DNA of 64,000 nucleotides from Streptomyces sp. DSM 15324 (GTDB lineage Bacteria > Actinomycetota > Actinomycetes > Streptomycetales > Streptomycetaceae): positions 469,172-533,171 of the forward strand of contig NZ_KQ949028.1 of assembly GCF_001514285.1 (NCBI RefSeq), in the 5' to 3' direction. Shown one piece after another: positions 45,907-54,599 of this stretch. Made by a program: the position numbers and the translations under genes. Numbering within the stretch: position 1 is the first letter of the stretch; the number at the start of each line of letters is the position of its first letter. The notes beneath the pieces were generated by a model. That model saw nothing but the letters and a program-made list of their open reading frames with translations. It ran no database searches and was not told where the DNA came from.

Positions 45907-46605
45907 TCAGCTCGGGCCGGCCCGCCGGTGTTCCTTCACGGCCCGTACGGCCGGGTCCATCGCGCCGCGGCCGAGTTCGGTGAGCAGCTCGGCGTGGCAG
46001 CGGTTGCGGGCCCGCACCACGGCCGGGCCGGGCGGGGGCAGCAGCAGGCACTGGCGGCCCAGGAGATCGGCGGCGAACTCGCGGATGCCGGCGCCGCCGA
46101 GCAGCTCGGCGAGGTCGAGGTGGAAGCGGGTCTCCAGCTCGACCAGCCGGGCCGGGTCCTCGGCCCGGTCCATCTCCGCGACCAGCGACCGCAGCCCTTC
46201 GAGGGAGCCCTCGGGGACCTCGCCCGCGCCGTGCGCCACCAGTCCGCACTCCAGCAGCAGATGGAAGGAGTCGAGCAGGGCGGCCTCCTCGGCGTCGTGC
46301 ATCAGGGCGACGACGGTGTCCCAGTCGGCGGCGACGAAGGTGCCGCCGGCCCGGCCGCGCCGCCGGTCGAGCAGACCGTCCTGGCACATCCCCTCCAGCG
46401 CGCGGCGCACGGTGATCTCACCGATCCCCAGCTCCTCGGCGAGGACGCCGGCGTCCGGCAGCCTCTCGCCCGGTGTCACGGACTTCAGGCGCACCCGCAG
46501 CGCGACCCGGGAACGGACCAGGTCCGAACCCGTCTGGGTCCCGCCGGAGCGCAGGCGGGCGTCCCCGCCGCCGTAGGGGCCGAACTTGCCCGCTGGATTC
46601 ACCAC
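45907..46605 (-). CDS. GntR family transcriptional regulator (FCD-type)
   Basis: A 232-residue regulator. The GntR winged helix lies at residues 20-80 (LRVRLKSVTPGERLPDAGVLAEELGIGEITVRRALE is its recognition part), followed by an all-helical ligand domain (about 90-220) of the FCD/FadR type. GTG start; a second GTG one codon on is equally possible. It is divergent from one amino acid permease and upstream of another, so it likely represses one or both in response to an amino acid or its keto acid. Confidence 0.87.
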   Translation of the reverse strand: MVNPAGKFGPYGGGDARLRSGGTQTGSDLVRSRVALRVRLKSVTPGERLPDAGVLAEELGIGEITVRRALEGMCQDGLLDRRRGRAGGTFVAADWDTVVALMHDAEEAALLDSFHLLLECGLVAHGAGEVPEGSLEGLRSLVAEMDRAEDPARLVELETRFHLDLAELLGGAGIREFAADLLGRQCLLLPPPGPAVVRARNRCHAELLTELGRGAMDPAVRAVKEHRRAGPS

Positions 46606-46712
46606 GGCGCCACCCTAACGGCCTGCTGAGCGGGGTTGCGGCGCGGTGCACGGAGGGCTCCCGGAAGCGAGGGTTCCACGTTGCCTGCAAAATAGAGCAA
46701 GGTGAACACTTA

Positions 46713-46725
46713 AACAAGCCTTGTT
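46713..46725. promoter_or_regulatory. Candidate GntR operator AACAAG-C-CTTGTT
   Basis: A perfect 6-bp dyad around one central base, in the AT-rich gap (46683-46760) between divergent gntR and permease genes, 66 bases before the permease start. Size and position fit an autoregulating GntR site. No binding data. Confidence 0.5.
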
Positions 46726-46790
46726 CTTTTCGATCGTAGTGAACTAATTTCGCGCCTCGACAGCCCGTCCCCTCCTCATCGGATGTCGAG

Positions 46791-48221
46791 ATGACCACAA
46801 CCCTCCCCGAAGCCCCTCCCGCAGAGCCCGGTCTCAAGGCCGGACTGAAGAACCGCCATCTGTCGATGATCGCGATCGGCGGAGTCATCGGTGCCGGTCT
46901 GTTCGTCGGCTCCGGCTCCGGCATCGCCACCGCCGGCCCCGGCATCCTGATCTCGTACGCCCTCGTCGGCGTCCTCGTCGTCCTCGTGATGCGGATGCTC
47001 GGCGAGATGGCGGCGGCCAACCCCACCTCCGGCTCCTTCTCCGCCTACGCCGACCGGGCACTCGGCCGCTGGGCCGGGTTCACCATCGGCTGGCTCTACT
47101 GGTTCTTCTGGGTCGTCGTCCTCGCGGTGGAGGCGACCGCCGGCGCCAAGATCCTGGCCGGCTGGATCCCCGCGGTCCCGCAGTGGGGCTGGGCCCTGAT
47201 CGTCATGGTCGTCCTGACCGCCAGCAACCTGGTCTCGGTCAGCTCCTACGGCGAGTTCGAGTTCTGGTTCGCCGGGATCAAGGTCGTCGCCATCGCCGCG
47301 TTCATCGTGGTCGGCGGCCTCGCGATCTTCGGCCTGCTGCCCGGCTCGGACCACCCGGCGTCCGGGTTCTCGAACCTCACCGCGCACGGCGGCTTCCTGC
47401 CCAACGGGCCCGGCGCCATCCTCACCGGCGTCCTGATGGTCGTCTTCTCCTTCATGGGCAGCGAGATCGTCACCCTGGCGGCCGGCGAGTCCGCCGACCC
47501 GCAGGGCGCGGTCACCAAGGCCACCAACAGCGTCATCTGGCGGATCGCCGTGTTCTACCTCGGCTCGATCCTCATCGTGGTCTCCCTGCTGCGCTGGGAC
47601 GACCCGGCCATCCTCAAGGACGGCTCGTACGTCGCCGCCCTCAGCTCCATCGGCATCCCGCACGCCGCCCAGATCATGAACGCGATCGTGCTGACCTCGG
47701 TGCTGTCCTGCCTCAACTCCGGTCTGTACACCGCCTCGCGCATGGCGTTCTCCCTCGGCCGCCGCAGCGACGCCCCGGCCTCCTTCGGCCGCACCACGGA
47801 CAGCGGTGTGCCGCGCGCGGCCATCCTCGCCTCGGTCGTCTTCGGCTTCGTCGCGGTCGCCTTCAACTACCTCTGGCCCGACACCGTCTTCCAGTTCCTC
47901 CTCAACTCCTCCGGCGCCATCGCCCTGTTCGTCTGGCTGGTGATCTGCTTCTCCCAGCTGAAGATGCGCCGGATCATCGAGCGGGAGACGCCCGAGAAGC
48001 TGGTCGTGCGGATGTGGCTCTACCCCTACCTCACCTGGGCCACCATCGGCCTGATCACCTTCGTCCTGCTCTACATGCTCACCGACACCGCCGAGGGCGG
48101 CGGCCGTGACCAGGTCGTCCTGTCCACCCTGGTGGCCGTGGGCGTGGTGGTCGTCGCCGTGGTCCGCCAGCGCCTCGGCCGGGGCGCCGCGCACGACGCG
48201 GTGACCTCCTCGAAGGAGTAA
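46791..48221 (+). CDS. AAT-type amino acid permease (GABA/aromatic permease-like)
   Basis: A 476-residue membrane protein with 12 helices. Helix 1 GGVIGAGLFVGSGSGIATAGPG is the AAT family signature; helix 3 has GFTIGWLYWFFWVVVLAVEATAGAKI. Proton-coupled import of an amino acid or GABA is expected. ATG preceded by a lower-GC promoter region and candidate GntR site. Ends before a strong terminator. Confidence 0.92.
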   Translation: MTTTLPEAPPAEPGLKAGLKNRHLSMIAIGGVIGAGLFVGSGSGIATAGPGILISYALVGVLVVLVMRMLGEMAAANPTSGSFSAYADRALGRWAGFTIGWLYWFFWVVVLAVEATAGAKILAGWIPAVPQWGWALIVMVVLTASNLVSVSSYGEFEFWFAGIKVVAIAAFIVVGGLAIFGLLPGSDHPASGFSNLTAHGGFLPNGPGAILTGVLMVVFSFMGSEIVTLAAGESADPQGAVTKATNSVIWRIAVFYLGSILIVVSLLRWDDPAILKDGSYVAALSSIGIPHAAQIMNAIVLTSVLSCLNSGLYTASRMAFSLGRRSDAPASFGRTTDSGVPRAAILASVVFGFVAVAFNYLWPDTVFQFLLNSSGAIALFVWLVICFSQLKMRRIIERETPEKLVVRMWLYPYLTWATIGLITFVLLYMLTDTAEGGGRDQVVLSTLVAVGVVVVAVVRQRLGRGAAHDAVTSSKE

Positions 48222-48240
48222 CCCCGCGAACCGGCCCGAT

Positions 48241-48278
48241 GGGGCCGGACCCGCCTCTCCTACGGCGGGTCCGGCCCC
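48241..48278 (+). terminator. Strong hairpin terminator after the AAT permease
   Basis: A perfect 15-bp stem (GGGGCCGGACCCGCC at 48241-48255 with its complement at 48264-48278) and an 8-base loop, 20 bases after the stop codon. There is no T run downstream. Confidence 0.85.
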
Positions 48279-48629
48279 GTCGGCGTTCCGGGCGGGCGCC
48301 GCCGGTCGGGCGACGGGCCCGCCCTCGCGGAAGCGGCGCAGTCCCTTGGCCCCTCCACGACCGCCGCCGTGGAACGCGTGATGCAGGTTGTGCGTGACCA
48401 GCACCGGGCTGACCCCCTCCCCCGACGGTGATGCGCTGTCAACTCCGCACAGCCGCAGCGGTGTTGCCATCCCGACTGGTGGTGCGGCGGATCAGTGGGC
48501 CGGTGGTGACGGCGCGCGGGCGGCGGCCGTCACACGTCTTCACTGAACCTCCACCGACTCCCCAAGTACTTTAGGTTTCAAAGGGCTACGCTCCCGTCAA
48601 TCCCCCCCACGCAGCACAGGAGACTCGTT
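48279..48629. other. Gap without gene; candidate dyad before the FAD oxidoreductase
   Basis: I see no supported gene here. A minus-strand open frame exists but has no ribosome site and its codon use is that of random high-GC DNA. The right part holds a lower-GC segment with CTTT-N7-AAAG (48569-48583) about 50 bases before the oxidoreductase start, which could be a promoter element or operator. Confidence 0.4.
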
Positions 48630-49736
48630 GTGCGAGACGGCAACGTAGTGGTGATAGGCGGCGGTTACGCGGGCGTCCGCCTGGCGAAACGCCTGGACGC
48701 GACGGCGAACGTCACGCTCGTGGACCGCAAGGAGGTCTTCTTCCACCGCATCGCGTCCCTGCGCGCCGGTGTGCGCCCCGAATGGACGGTGACCCCGTTC
48801 ATCCCGTACGACCGGCTGCTGCGCCACGGCCGGCTGGTCGTCGGCAAGGCGGTTCGGATCGATCCGGTCGGCCGGGAGGTCGTCCTCGCGGCGGGCGAAC
48901 GGCTGCCGTACGACGTCCTGGTGATCGCCACCGGCGCCGACTACCCCGAACCGGCCCGTTTCAGCGGCGGGACGGCTCAGGAGGCGGCGAGGATGTTCGG
49001 CCAGCACCAGCGCAAGATCGCCGGTGCCGAGCACATCCTGGTCGTGGGCGGCGGGCCCTCCGGGGTCGAGCTCAGCGCCGAGATCCGGCTGGCCCGGCCG
49101 GATGCCCGGGTCACGCTGGCCCACTCGGGAGCGGAACTGCTGACCTCCACGGGCAGCGCCCGGGCCGGCCGCAGGGCCCGCGCCTGGCTGGAGTCGCACG
49201 GGGTGCAGGTGCGGCTCGACTCCTTCATCTCGCCGGGCAACGACTTCGCCACCTACCGCGACAGCCGCGGCGCCGTCCTCTCCGCCGACCTCTCCTTCTG
49301 GGCGACCGGCACCACCCCCAACACGCTCTGGCTGCGGCTGGCCGGACACGGCGACTGGCTCAACGGCACCGGGCACGTCAAGGTCGACGGCATGCTGCGC
49401 GTGGTGGGGCGGCCGGACGTGTTCGCGGTCGGTGACGTGAACGACGTGGGCGAGCTGAAGGTCACCCCGGCGGCGCTCTCCCAGGCGGAGACCGCCGCCC
49501 ACAACATCGGGGCGTATCTGCGCAGTCCGGGCCGGCACAGCAAGCGGTCGCGCTCCTACCGGGCGATCCACCGCACCCCGCTCATCGTGCCGTTCGGTCC
49601 GTCCGACGGGGTGACCGTCCTGCCCGTGCCGGGCGGCGACACCGCCGTCCTCGGCACCCGGACCACCACCCTGGCCAAGGCGAAGACCCTGATGACCCCG
49701 TTCATGCGGCGCCAGCTGGGCTACACGGCGGCCTGA
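48630..49736 (+). CDS. NAD(P)/FAD-dependent oxidoreductase (NDH-2/FSP1-like)
   Basis: A 368-residue flavoprotein with two dinucleotide-binding loops: FAD site VVIGGGYAGV (6-15) and NAD(P) site ILVVGGGPSGVEL (about 133-145), plus the late FAD contact DVFAVGDVND. Length and layout fit the type II NADH dehydrogenase / AIF-like group. It would pass electrons from NAD(P)H to quinone or another acceptor. GTG start with AGGAGA upstream. Convergent overlap of 16 bases with gpx. Not part of the ptm cluster as far as I know. Confidence 0.87.
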   Translation: MRDGNVVVIGGGYAGVRLAKRLDATANVTLVDRKEVFFHRIASLRAGVRPEWTVTPFIPYDRLLRHGRLVVGKAVRIDPVGREVVLAAGERLPYDVLVIATGADYPEPARFSGGTAQEAARMFGQHQRKIAGAEHILVVGGGPSGVELSAEIRLARPDARVTLAHSGAELLTSTGSARAGRRARAWLESHGVQVRLDSFISPGNDFATYRDSRGAVLSADLSFWATGTTPNTLWLRLAGHGDWLNGTGHVKVDGMLRVVGRPDVFAVGDVNDVGELKVTPAALSQAETAAHNIGAYLRSPGRHSKRSRSYRAIHRTPLIVPFGPSDGVTVLPVPGGDTAVLGTRTTTLAKAKTLMTPFMRRQLGYTAA

Positions 49737-50233
49737 CGCCGTCCCGACGCGGGCAGCAGCGCCTCGATCCGCCCGGTGACCTCGGGGGTGTCCGGCTTCA
49801 CCCGGGAGCGGATGCGGTGCGCCACCGCGCCCTCGGGCGACACCAGGAACTTCTCGAAGTTCCACTCGACGTCCCCGGCCACCCCCCGCTCGTCGGGTGC
49901 GGCGGTGAGCAGCGCGTACAGCGGATGCCGCCGTACGCCGTTGACGTCCACCTTCTCGAAGAGGGGGAAGGTGACGTCGTACGCCGTCGAGCAGAACTCC
50001 CGGATCTCCTGAGGGCTGCCCGGTTCCTGCTGCCCGAACTGGTTGCAGGGGAAGCCGAGGACGGCGAACCCGCGCGGTCCGTAGCGTCGGTGCAGCTCCT
50101 CCAGCGCCGCGTACTGCGGGGTGCGCCCGCAGCGCGAGGCCACGTTCACCACGAGCAGGGCCGTCCCCCGGTAGCGGCTCAGATCGCCCGGCTCACCGGC
50201 GAGGGTGCGGACGGGGATGTCGTACAGGCTCAT
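49721..50233 (-). CDS. Glutathione peroxidase family thiol peroxidase
   Basis: A 170-residue protein with the catalytic Cys (not selenocysteine) in NVASRCGRTPQY, the resolving-type region GFPCNQFGQQEPG, and VEWNFEKFLV supplying Trp/Asn of the site. It reduces hydroperoxides; in actinobacteria the electron donor is probably thioredoxin or mycothiol rather than glutathione. It shares strand with the aminotransferase gene upstream but is separated by 37 bases. Confidence 0.92.
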   Translation of the reverse strand: MSLYDIPVRTLAGEPGDLSRYRGTALLVVNVASRCGRTPQYAALEELHRRYGPRGFAVLGFPCNQFGQQEPGSPQEIREFCSTAYDVTFPLFEKVDVNGVRRHPLYALLTAAPDERGVAGDVEWNFEKFLVSPEGAVAHRIRSRVKPDTPEVTGRIEALLPASGRRQAAV

Positions 50234-50270
50234 GTCGGTGTCTCGCTCCGCTCCGGTCGGTCCGTACGGC

Positions 50271-51470
50271 TCAGCCGGCCGCGTCGATGCCCTGGCAGGC
50301 CTTGCGGACGGCGGCGACCACGGCGTCCACGTCCTCGTCGGTCATGGCCGCGCCCAGCGCGATGGTCACGGAGCGGCCGAGCAGCGCCTCGCTGGTCCGC
50401 AGACGCGGCGGCCGTTCCCACTCCACGCCCCAGGGCGTACGCCCTTCGCGCACCGCCCGGTTGGCCGTGACCGGCTGGCCCTGGTACAGGGTGTGCGCCG
50501 GGATGCCGGCGGCGTGGAGGTCGGCGACGACGGCGCGGGCCTGCAGCCGCGAGCCCACGAACAGGGTGAGATCGCCGCCCGAGCCCTCCTCGTCGGGCAG
50601 GCGGCGCCAGCGCACCGGCAGATCGGCGGTCTCGGCCCGCACCCGGCGGGCCACGTCCCGCAGCCGCCGGCACATCGGGAGCAGCCGGGGCAGCTGGGCC
50701 CCGAGCACGGCCGCGGCCAGCTCGGTCATGCGCAGATTGGTGCCGATGAACGGCGGGGCGTCGGCGGTGCCCCGCGTCGCGCCCTTGGCGGTGGTGAACT
50801 GGCCGCCCTGGTCCTGGTAGCGGGCCACCCGGTCGCGGACGTCGGCGTCGGAGGTGGTGACCGCGCCGCCCTCGCCCGCGGTGATGTTCTTGTCGAGCTG
50901 GAAGCTGAACGCGCCCGCGTCACCGAGGCCGCCGACGGGCCGGCCCCGGTAGCGGACGCCGGCGGCCTGCGCCGCGTCCTCGACCACCCGCAGCCCGTGC
51001 CGGCGCGCGACCTCCGTGATCGGGTCCATGTCGGCGGCGGCGTGGTGCAGATGGACCGGCATCACCCCCCAGGTCCGCCCCGTGATCCGCTCCTCCAGCC
51101 GCGCCGGGTCCAGGGTGAGCGAGTCGTCGACCTCGGCGAAGACGGGGATGCCCCGGGCGCCGACCACCGCGCCGACACTGGCGACGAAGGTCACGCCGGG
51201 CACGATCACCTCCGCGCCCGCCGGGATCCCCAGACCGATCAGCGCGGCGGTGAGCGCGGCGGTGCCGGAGGACACCGCGACCGTGTGCGCGACCCCGGTC
51301 GCCGCGGAGAACGCGGCCTCGAACGCGTCGGTGCGGTGGGCGAGGTCCGGCCCGTAGTAGCGGAAGGGGGACCGGGACCGGATCACCTCCAGGGCGGCGG
51401 CCTCCTCTTCCTCCCCCCACAGCGCGAGCGCCCGCCAGGTCTCGTAGCGCATCCCGGGCCCGTCGCTCAC
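50271..51470 (-). CDS. ptmA: DegT/DnrJ/EryC1/StrS-type PLP aminotransferase (PtmA-like)
   Basis: A 399-residue sugar/cyclitol aminotransferase with PLP Lys194 in SFQLDKNITAGEGG and the phosphate site SSGTAALTAAL. GTG start overlaps the carbamoyltransferase stop by four bases. By order and strand it matches ptmA/pctC of pactamycin, whose product with a dehydrogenase partner installs an amino group on the sugar after glycosylation (literature, from memory). The symbol rests on that gene-order match. It appears to be the left edge of the cluster. Confidence 0.85.
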   Translation of the reverse strand: MSDGPGMRYETWRALALWGEEEEAAALEVIRSRSPFRYYGPDLAHRTDAFEAAFSAATGVAHTVAVSSGTAALTAALIGLGIPAGAEVIVPGVTFVASVGAVVGARGIPVFAEVDDSLTLDPARLEERITGRTWGVMPVHLHHAAADMDPITEVARRHGLRVVEDAAQAAGVRYRGRPVGGLGDAGAFSFQLDKNITAGEGGAVTTSDADVRDRVARYQDQGGQFTTAKGATRGTADAPPFIGTNLRMTELAAAVLGAQLPRLLPMCRRLRDVARRVRAETADLPVRWRRLPDEEGSGGDLTLFVGSRLQARAVVADLHAAGIPAHTLYQGQPVTANRAVREGRTPWGVEWERPPRLRTSEALLGRSVTIALGAAMTDEDVDAVVAAVRKACQGIDAAG

Positions 51471-53206
51471 CCGGCCTCCTCGGTCACCGCGTCCAGGTCC
51501 GTGACGCTGTGGGCCACCAGGAAGTCCTCCAGGAAGAGATAGTCGAGCTGGCTCGGCCCGAAGAACGCGAGCGCCTGCCCGGGGGTCTCCACGATCGGCT
51601 CCCCGCGGTCGTTGAAGGAGGTGTTGAGCACCACGGGCACCGAGGTGATCTCACCGAACCGGGCCACCAGTTCGTGGAAGGCGCCGTTCGCCTCCGGGGT
51701 CACGGTCTGCACCCTGGCCGTGCCGTCGACATGGGTGACGGCCGGTATCTCCCGTCGCCTGTCCTCCCGCACCGGCGCGACGATCAGCATGTACGGCGAC
51801 TCGATGTCGAGGTCGAAGTAGTCGGCGGCCCGCTCGGCGAGGACGGCGGGGGCGAACGGCCGGAACGCCTCCCGGTGCTTGACCTTGCTGTTGAGGATGT
51901 CCTTCATCTCCGCGCGGCGCGGGTCGGCCAGGATGCTGCGGTGGCCGAGGGCCCGCGGCCCGAACTCGGATCCTCCGGTGAACCAGCCGATGAGCGCGCC
52001 CCGCGGCAGGAGTCCGGCCGCGACCCGGGCCGGTCGCGCCACCCGGCGGTGGGGCAGGCCCGAGGCCTCCAGCGCGGCCCGGATCTCCTCGGTGCCGTAC
52101 GAACGGCCCAGGTAGGTATGGGTCTGCGGGCGCGGCGCCGCGCCGCCGGCGTGCGCCGCCGCAGGTCCCCGGGCCCCGCGGGCCTGCGGCGCCCGGGGGC
52201 GGGGATGCCCGCCGAGGACGTGGTGGCCGTAGTAGGCGCAGCCGACCGCGCAGCCGTTGTCGCCCGCGGCGGGCTGGGCGTAGATCTCGGTGAACGGGGT
52301 GTCCCGCAGGATCTTGCCGTTCGCCACCGAGTTGAGGGCGACCCCGCCCGCCAGACACAGCCGGGTCAGCCCGGTCTCCCGGTGCAGCCAGCGCGCGGCG
52401 TGCAGCACGGCGGTCTCCAGCAGGTCCTGGGCCGCCCAGGCGAGATCGGCGCCCCGGGCGAACCGCTCGTCGCCCTCGAACCCGTCCAGCGCGTGCTCGA
52501 CGAAGTCCAGCAGCCCGCCGTCCTTGAGGTGCAGGTGGTAGCGGCCCTCCGGCAGCAGGTCGAGATGGCGGTGGAACTCACCGCGCCAGCGGTCGGTGCC
52601 GTAGGGCGCGAGGCCCATGGTCTTGCCGTCCTCGGTCAGGTACCAGCGGCCCTCCTCGTAGAGGGTGAAACCGATGGCCCTGCTGACGGCCTTGTACAGG
52701 AAGCCCAGCGAGTGGTCGCTGTCCCCGGCCTGGTAGACCCGGGTGTCGCGCAGTCCGTCGGTGCTCCAGTTGGTGCCGAACACCTTGGAGATCTCGGTGA
52801 TCTCGGTGCCGCTTCCCACCGACATCGTGAGCGTCTCCACGCCCTGCCCGTCGAAGAGGCTGCCCGCCCCGTCGACCACCAGGATCGCGGCCTCCGGGAA
52901 GGGCGAGGGGTGGAAGGCGCTGGCGGCGTGGGCCAGATGGTGCCGGATCAGCGTCGTACGGCTGCGGAAGGGGAAGTAGCAGCTCGGCAGCAGGGTGTCG
53001 TCGGCGACGATCGCCTCCACCTGGCCGAGACGGACCCCGCGCGCGGTCAGACAGTAACGCCAGCACTGGTTGGCCAGAGAATTCACATTGACCGCGTATT
53101 TGCGCCGAGTCAGCCGTTCCTCTTCAATACCGACGGCGATCTCACCGTTCTCGACGAGGCAGGCCGAGAAGTCGTGGTTGGAACCGCCGAGTCCCAGAGC
53201 GAGCAT
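51467..53206 (-). CDS. ptmB: Carbamoyltransferase, NodU/CmcH family (PtmB-like)
   Basis: A 579-residue two-domain enzyme: N-terminal ASKHA part (LALGLGGSNHDFSACLVENG, HLAHAASAF) and C-terminal Carbam_trans_C (SEFGPRALGHRSILADPR, NTSFNDRGEPIVETPGQA). It uses carbamoyl phosphate and ATP to carbamoylate an amine or alcohol. In pactamycin it is proposed to build the urea unit. Start at MLALG with GTAAGGACGG upstream. An Ala/Arg/Pro-rich insert at about 320-350 is not conserved in the family. Divergent from ptmC. Confidence 0.9.
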   Translation of the reverse strand: MLALGLGGSNHDFSACLVENGEIAVGIEEERLTRRKYAVNVNSLANQCWRYCLTARGVRLGQVEAIVADDTLLPSCYFPFRSRTTLIRHHLAHAASAFHPSPFPEAAILVVDGAGSLFDGQGVETLTMSVGSGTEITEISKVFGTNWSTDGLRDTRVYQAGDSDHSLGFLYKAVSRAIGFTLYEEGRWYLTEDGKTMGLAPYGTDRWRGEFHRHLDLLPEGRYHLHLKDGGLLDFVEHALDGFEGDERFARGADLAWAAQDLLETAVLHAARWLHRETGLTRLCLAGGVALNSVANGKILRDTPFTEIYAQPAAGDNGCAVGCAYYGHHVLGGHPRPRAPQARGARGPAAAHAGGAAPRPQTHTYLGRSYGTEEIRAALEASGLPHRRVARPARVAAGLLPRGALIGWFTGGSEFGPRALGHRSILADPRRAEMKDILNSKVKHREAFRPFAPAVLAERAADYFDLDIESPYMLIVAPVREDRRREIPAVTHVDGTARVQTVTPEANGAFHELVARFGEITSVPVVLNTSFNDRGEPIVETPGQALAFFGPSQLDYLFLEDFLVAHSVTDLDAVTEEAG

Positions 53207-53365
53207 ACTGCCGTCCTTACTCCCAGTTCCGGCACACTGATTTGGCGAGTACGTCGGCATAACGCTACCCCGTACCAACCGGCCCGTCGTCAGACGCATA
53301 TGAGCCATCCTCCGGACGATTCGGGTCGTGATCCGGACGAAGGCAGCCGGCAGCCGTGGGCCACA

Positions 53366-53395
53366 TTGACCCTGTCTTCCGGGTGAACTTAGACT
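53366..53395 (+). promoter_or_regulatory. Promoter of ptmC: TTGACC-N18-TAGACT
   Basis: A good match to the vegetative (HrdB-type) Streptomyces consensus, with -35 at 53366-53371 and -10 at 53390-53395. A transcript would begin near 53402, about 45 bases before the ptmC ATG. It lies in the 241-base gap divergent to ptmB. No obvious operator overlaps it. Confidence 0.6.
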
Positions 53396-53447
53396 CGCGG
53401 TCAACGGAAGAGTCATGCGCCGGACGACCTGGATGCGGTGATAAGGC

Positions 53448-54599
53448 ATGGCCCTGAAACGTGATTATCGCGAGACGATGTTCGCCCATCGCGACGGCCA
53501 AAACCGTCTCAAGCTCCTCATGAATGACATGGTGATAGAGGAGCAGCTGTGCCAGATGAGGTGTTCCTACTGCCTCACCGAGGACTTCAATCTCCTCATG
53601 CAGGTACCGGACGCGAGGCTGCGGCTCACCACCGACCGGCGCGCCGACTGGCACGAGATCCTCGACGCCTACCACCGGCACGTCGACAGCCCGATCATGC
53701 GCCTGAGCGGCGGCGAGTTCTTCTGGCTGAAGGGCTCCACCGAGTTCGTCGCGGAATGCAGCGAGAAGTACGAGGTGGTGCAGGTCATCACCAACGGCGC
53801 CTTCCTGACGCCGCACCGGCTCCAGGCCCTCGCCGAGCTGGGGAACGTCCAGCTCTGCCTGTCCCTGGACGGCCATACGCTGGAGATGAACGGCCACCGC
53901 CTGCCGCCGAAGCAGCATCGGCTCTTCGACGTCATCATGCGGCACCTGGACCACGCGGTGGAACTCGGCATCCCGATCGAGATCCAGTCGGTCATCACCG
54001 ACCTGAACGCCACCGGGCAGGCCGACTTCGCCGAGTTCCTGGCGGAGCGTTACGGGCGCGGCGTGATGCTCTACTTCTTTCCCGTGCGCGGTGAGACCAG
54101 GGCCACGCACGCACCGCCGCTCGGCGACCATTTCGCGCCATTACTGGAACGCTACGACGAACTGTCCGCGGTCCTCCCGCCCCGCGCGTTCGTGGAACAC
54201 ATCGGGAATCAACTGCGCACCGGCGTCCGTACCCTGCGCTGTTACGCCACGGCCACCATGGTCCAGCTTTTCGGCCAGGGAGACGTCTCCTGCTGCCCGT
54301 ACGCCTGGCTCAAACCCATGGGAAACATCAAGGAGAACCCCGACCTCATACCCGAGCAGTTCGGAGAACACCAGCACTACGACATGTTCATGCAGCCCCG
54401 GCCCCGTTTTCCGTACTGCAAGAGCTGCACCGGGCCGATCGACGTGGTCAATCTCTATCTCTTCGGCGGAATCACCGAGGAGGAAATCGCGCGCTGCGCC
54501 CCGTACGCCGGGCCCCGCGCGCTGGAGCGGCTGCGGGAGCTGAAATCGGCGTTCGCACCGGTTTTCGAGCCGGCCCCGCGGGGCCGTGAGGAGACGTGA
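53448..54599 (+). CDS. ptmC: Radical SAM/SPASM-like enzyme (PtmC-like)
   Basis: A 383-residue radical SAM protein with cluster cysteines Cys35, Cys39, Cys42 (CQMRCSYC) and RLSGGEFFW as the GGE motif. Further cysteines late in the sequence (TLRCYATA, SCCPYA, YCKSC) suggest auxiliary clusters. In the pactamycin scheme it is a candidate for core cyclopentitol formation; the reaction is not settled as far as I know. ATG start 50 bases after a promoter match; overlaps ptmD (stop TGA within GTGATG). Confidence 0.88.
   Translation: MALKRDYRETMFAHRDGQNRLKLLMNDMVIEEQLCQMRCSYCLTEDFNLLMQVPDARLRLTTDRRADWHEILDAYHRHVDSPIMRLSGGEFFWLKGSTEFVAECSEKYEVVQVITNGAFLTPHRLQALAELGNVQLCLSLDGHTLEMNGHRLPPKQHRLFDVIMRHLDHAVELGIPIEIQSVITDLNATGQADFAEFLAERYGRGVMLYFFPVRGETRATHAPPLGDHFAPLLERYDELSAVLPPRAFVEHIGNQLRTGVRTLRCYATATMVQLFGQGDVSCCPYAWLKPMGNIKENPDLIPEQFGEHQHYDMFMQPRPRFPYCKSCTGPIDVVNLYLFGGITEEEIARCAPYAGPRALERLRELKSAFAPVFEPAPRGREET

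Noticed and set aside
48222..48470. Minus-strand open frame beginning MATPLRLCGVDSASP as a small peptide gene
   Set aside because: No ribosome site, overlaps the permease terminator, and composition is typical of noncoding high-GC DNA.
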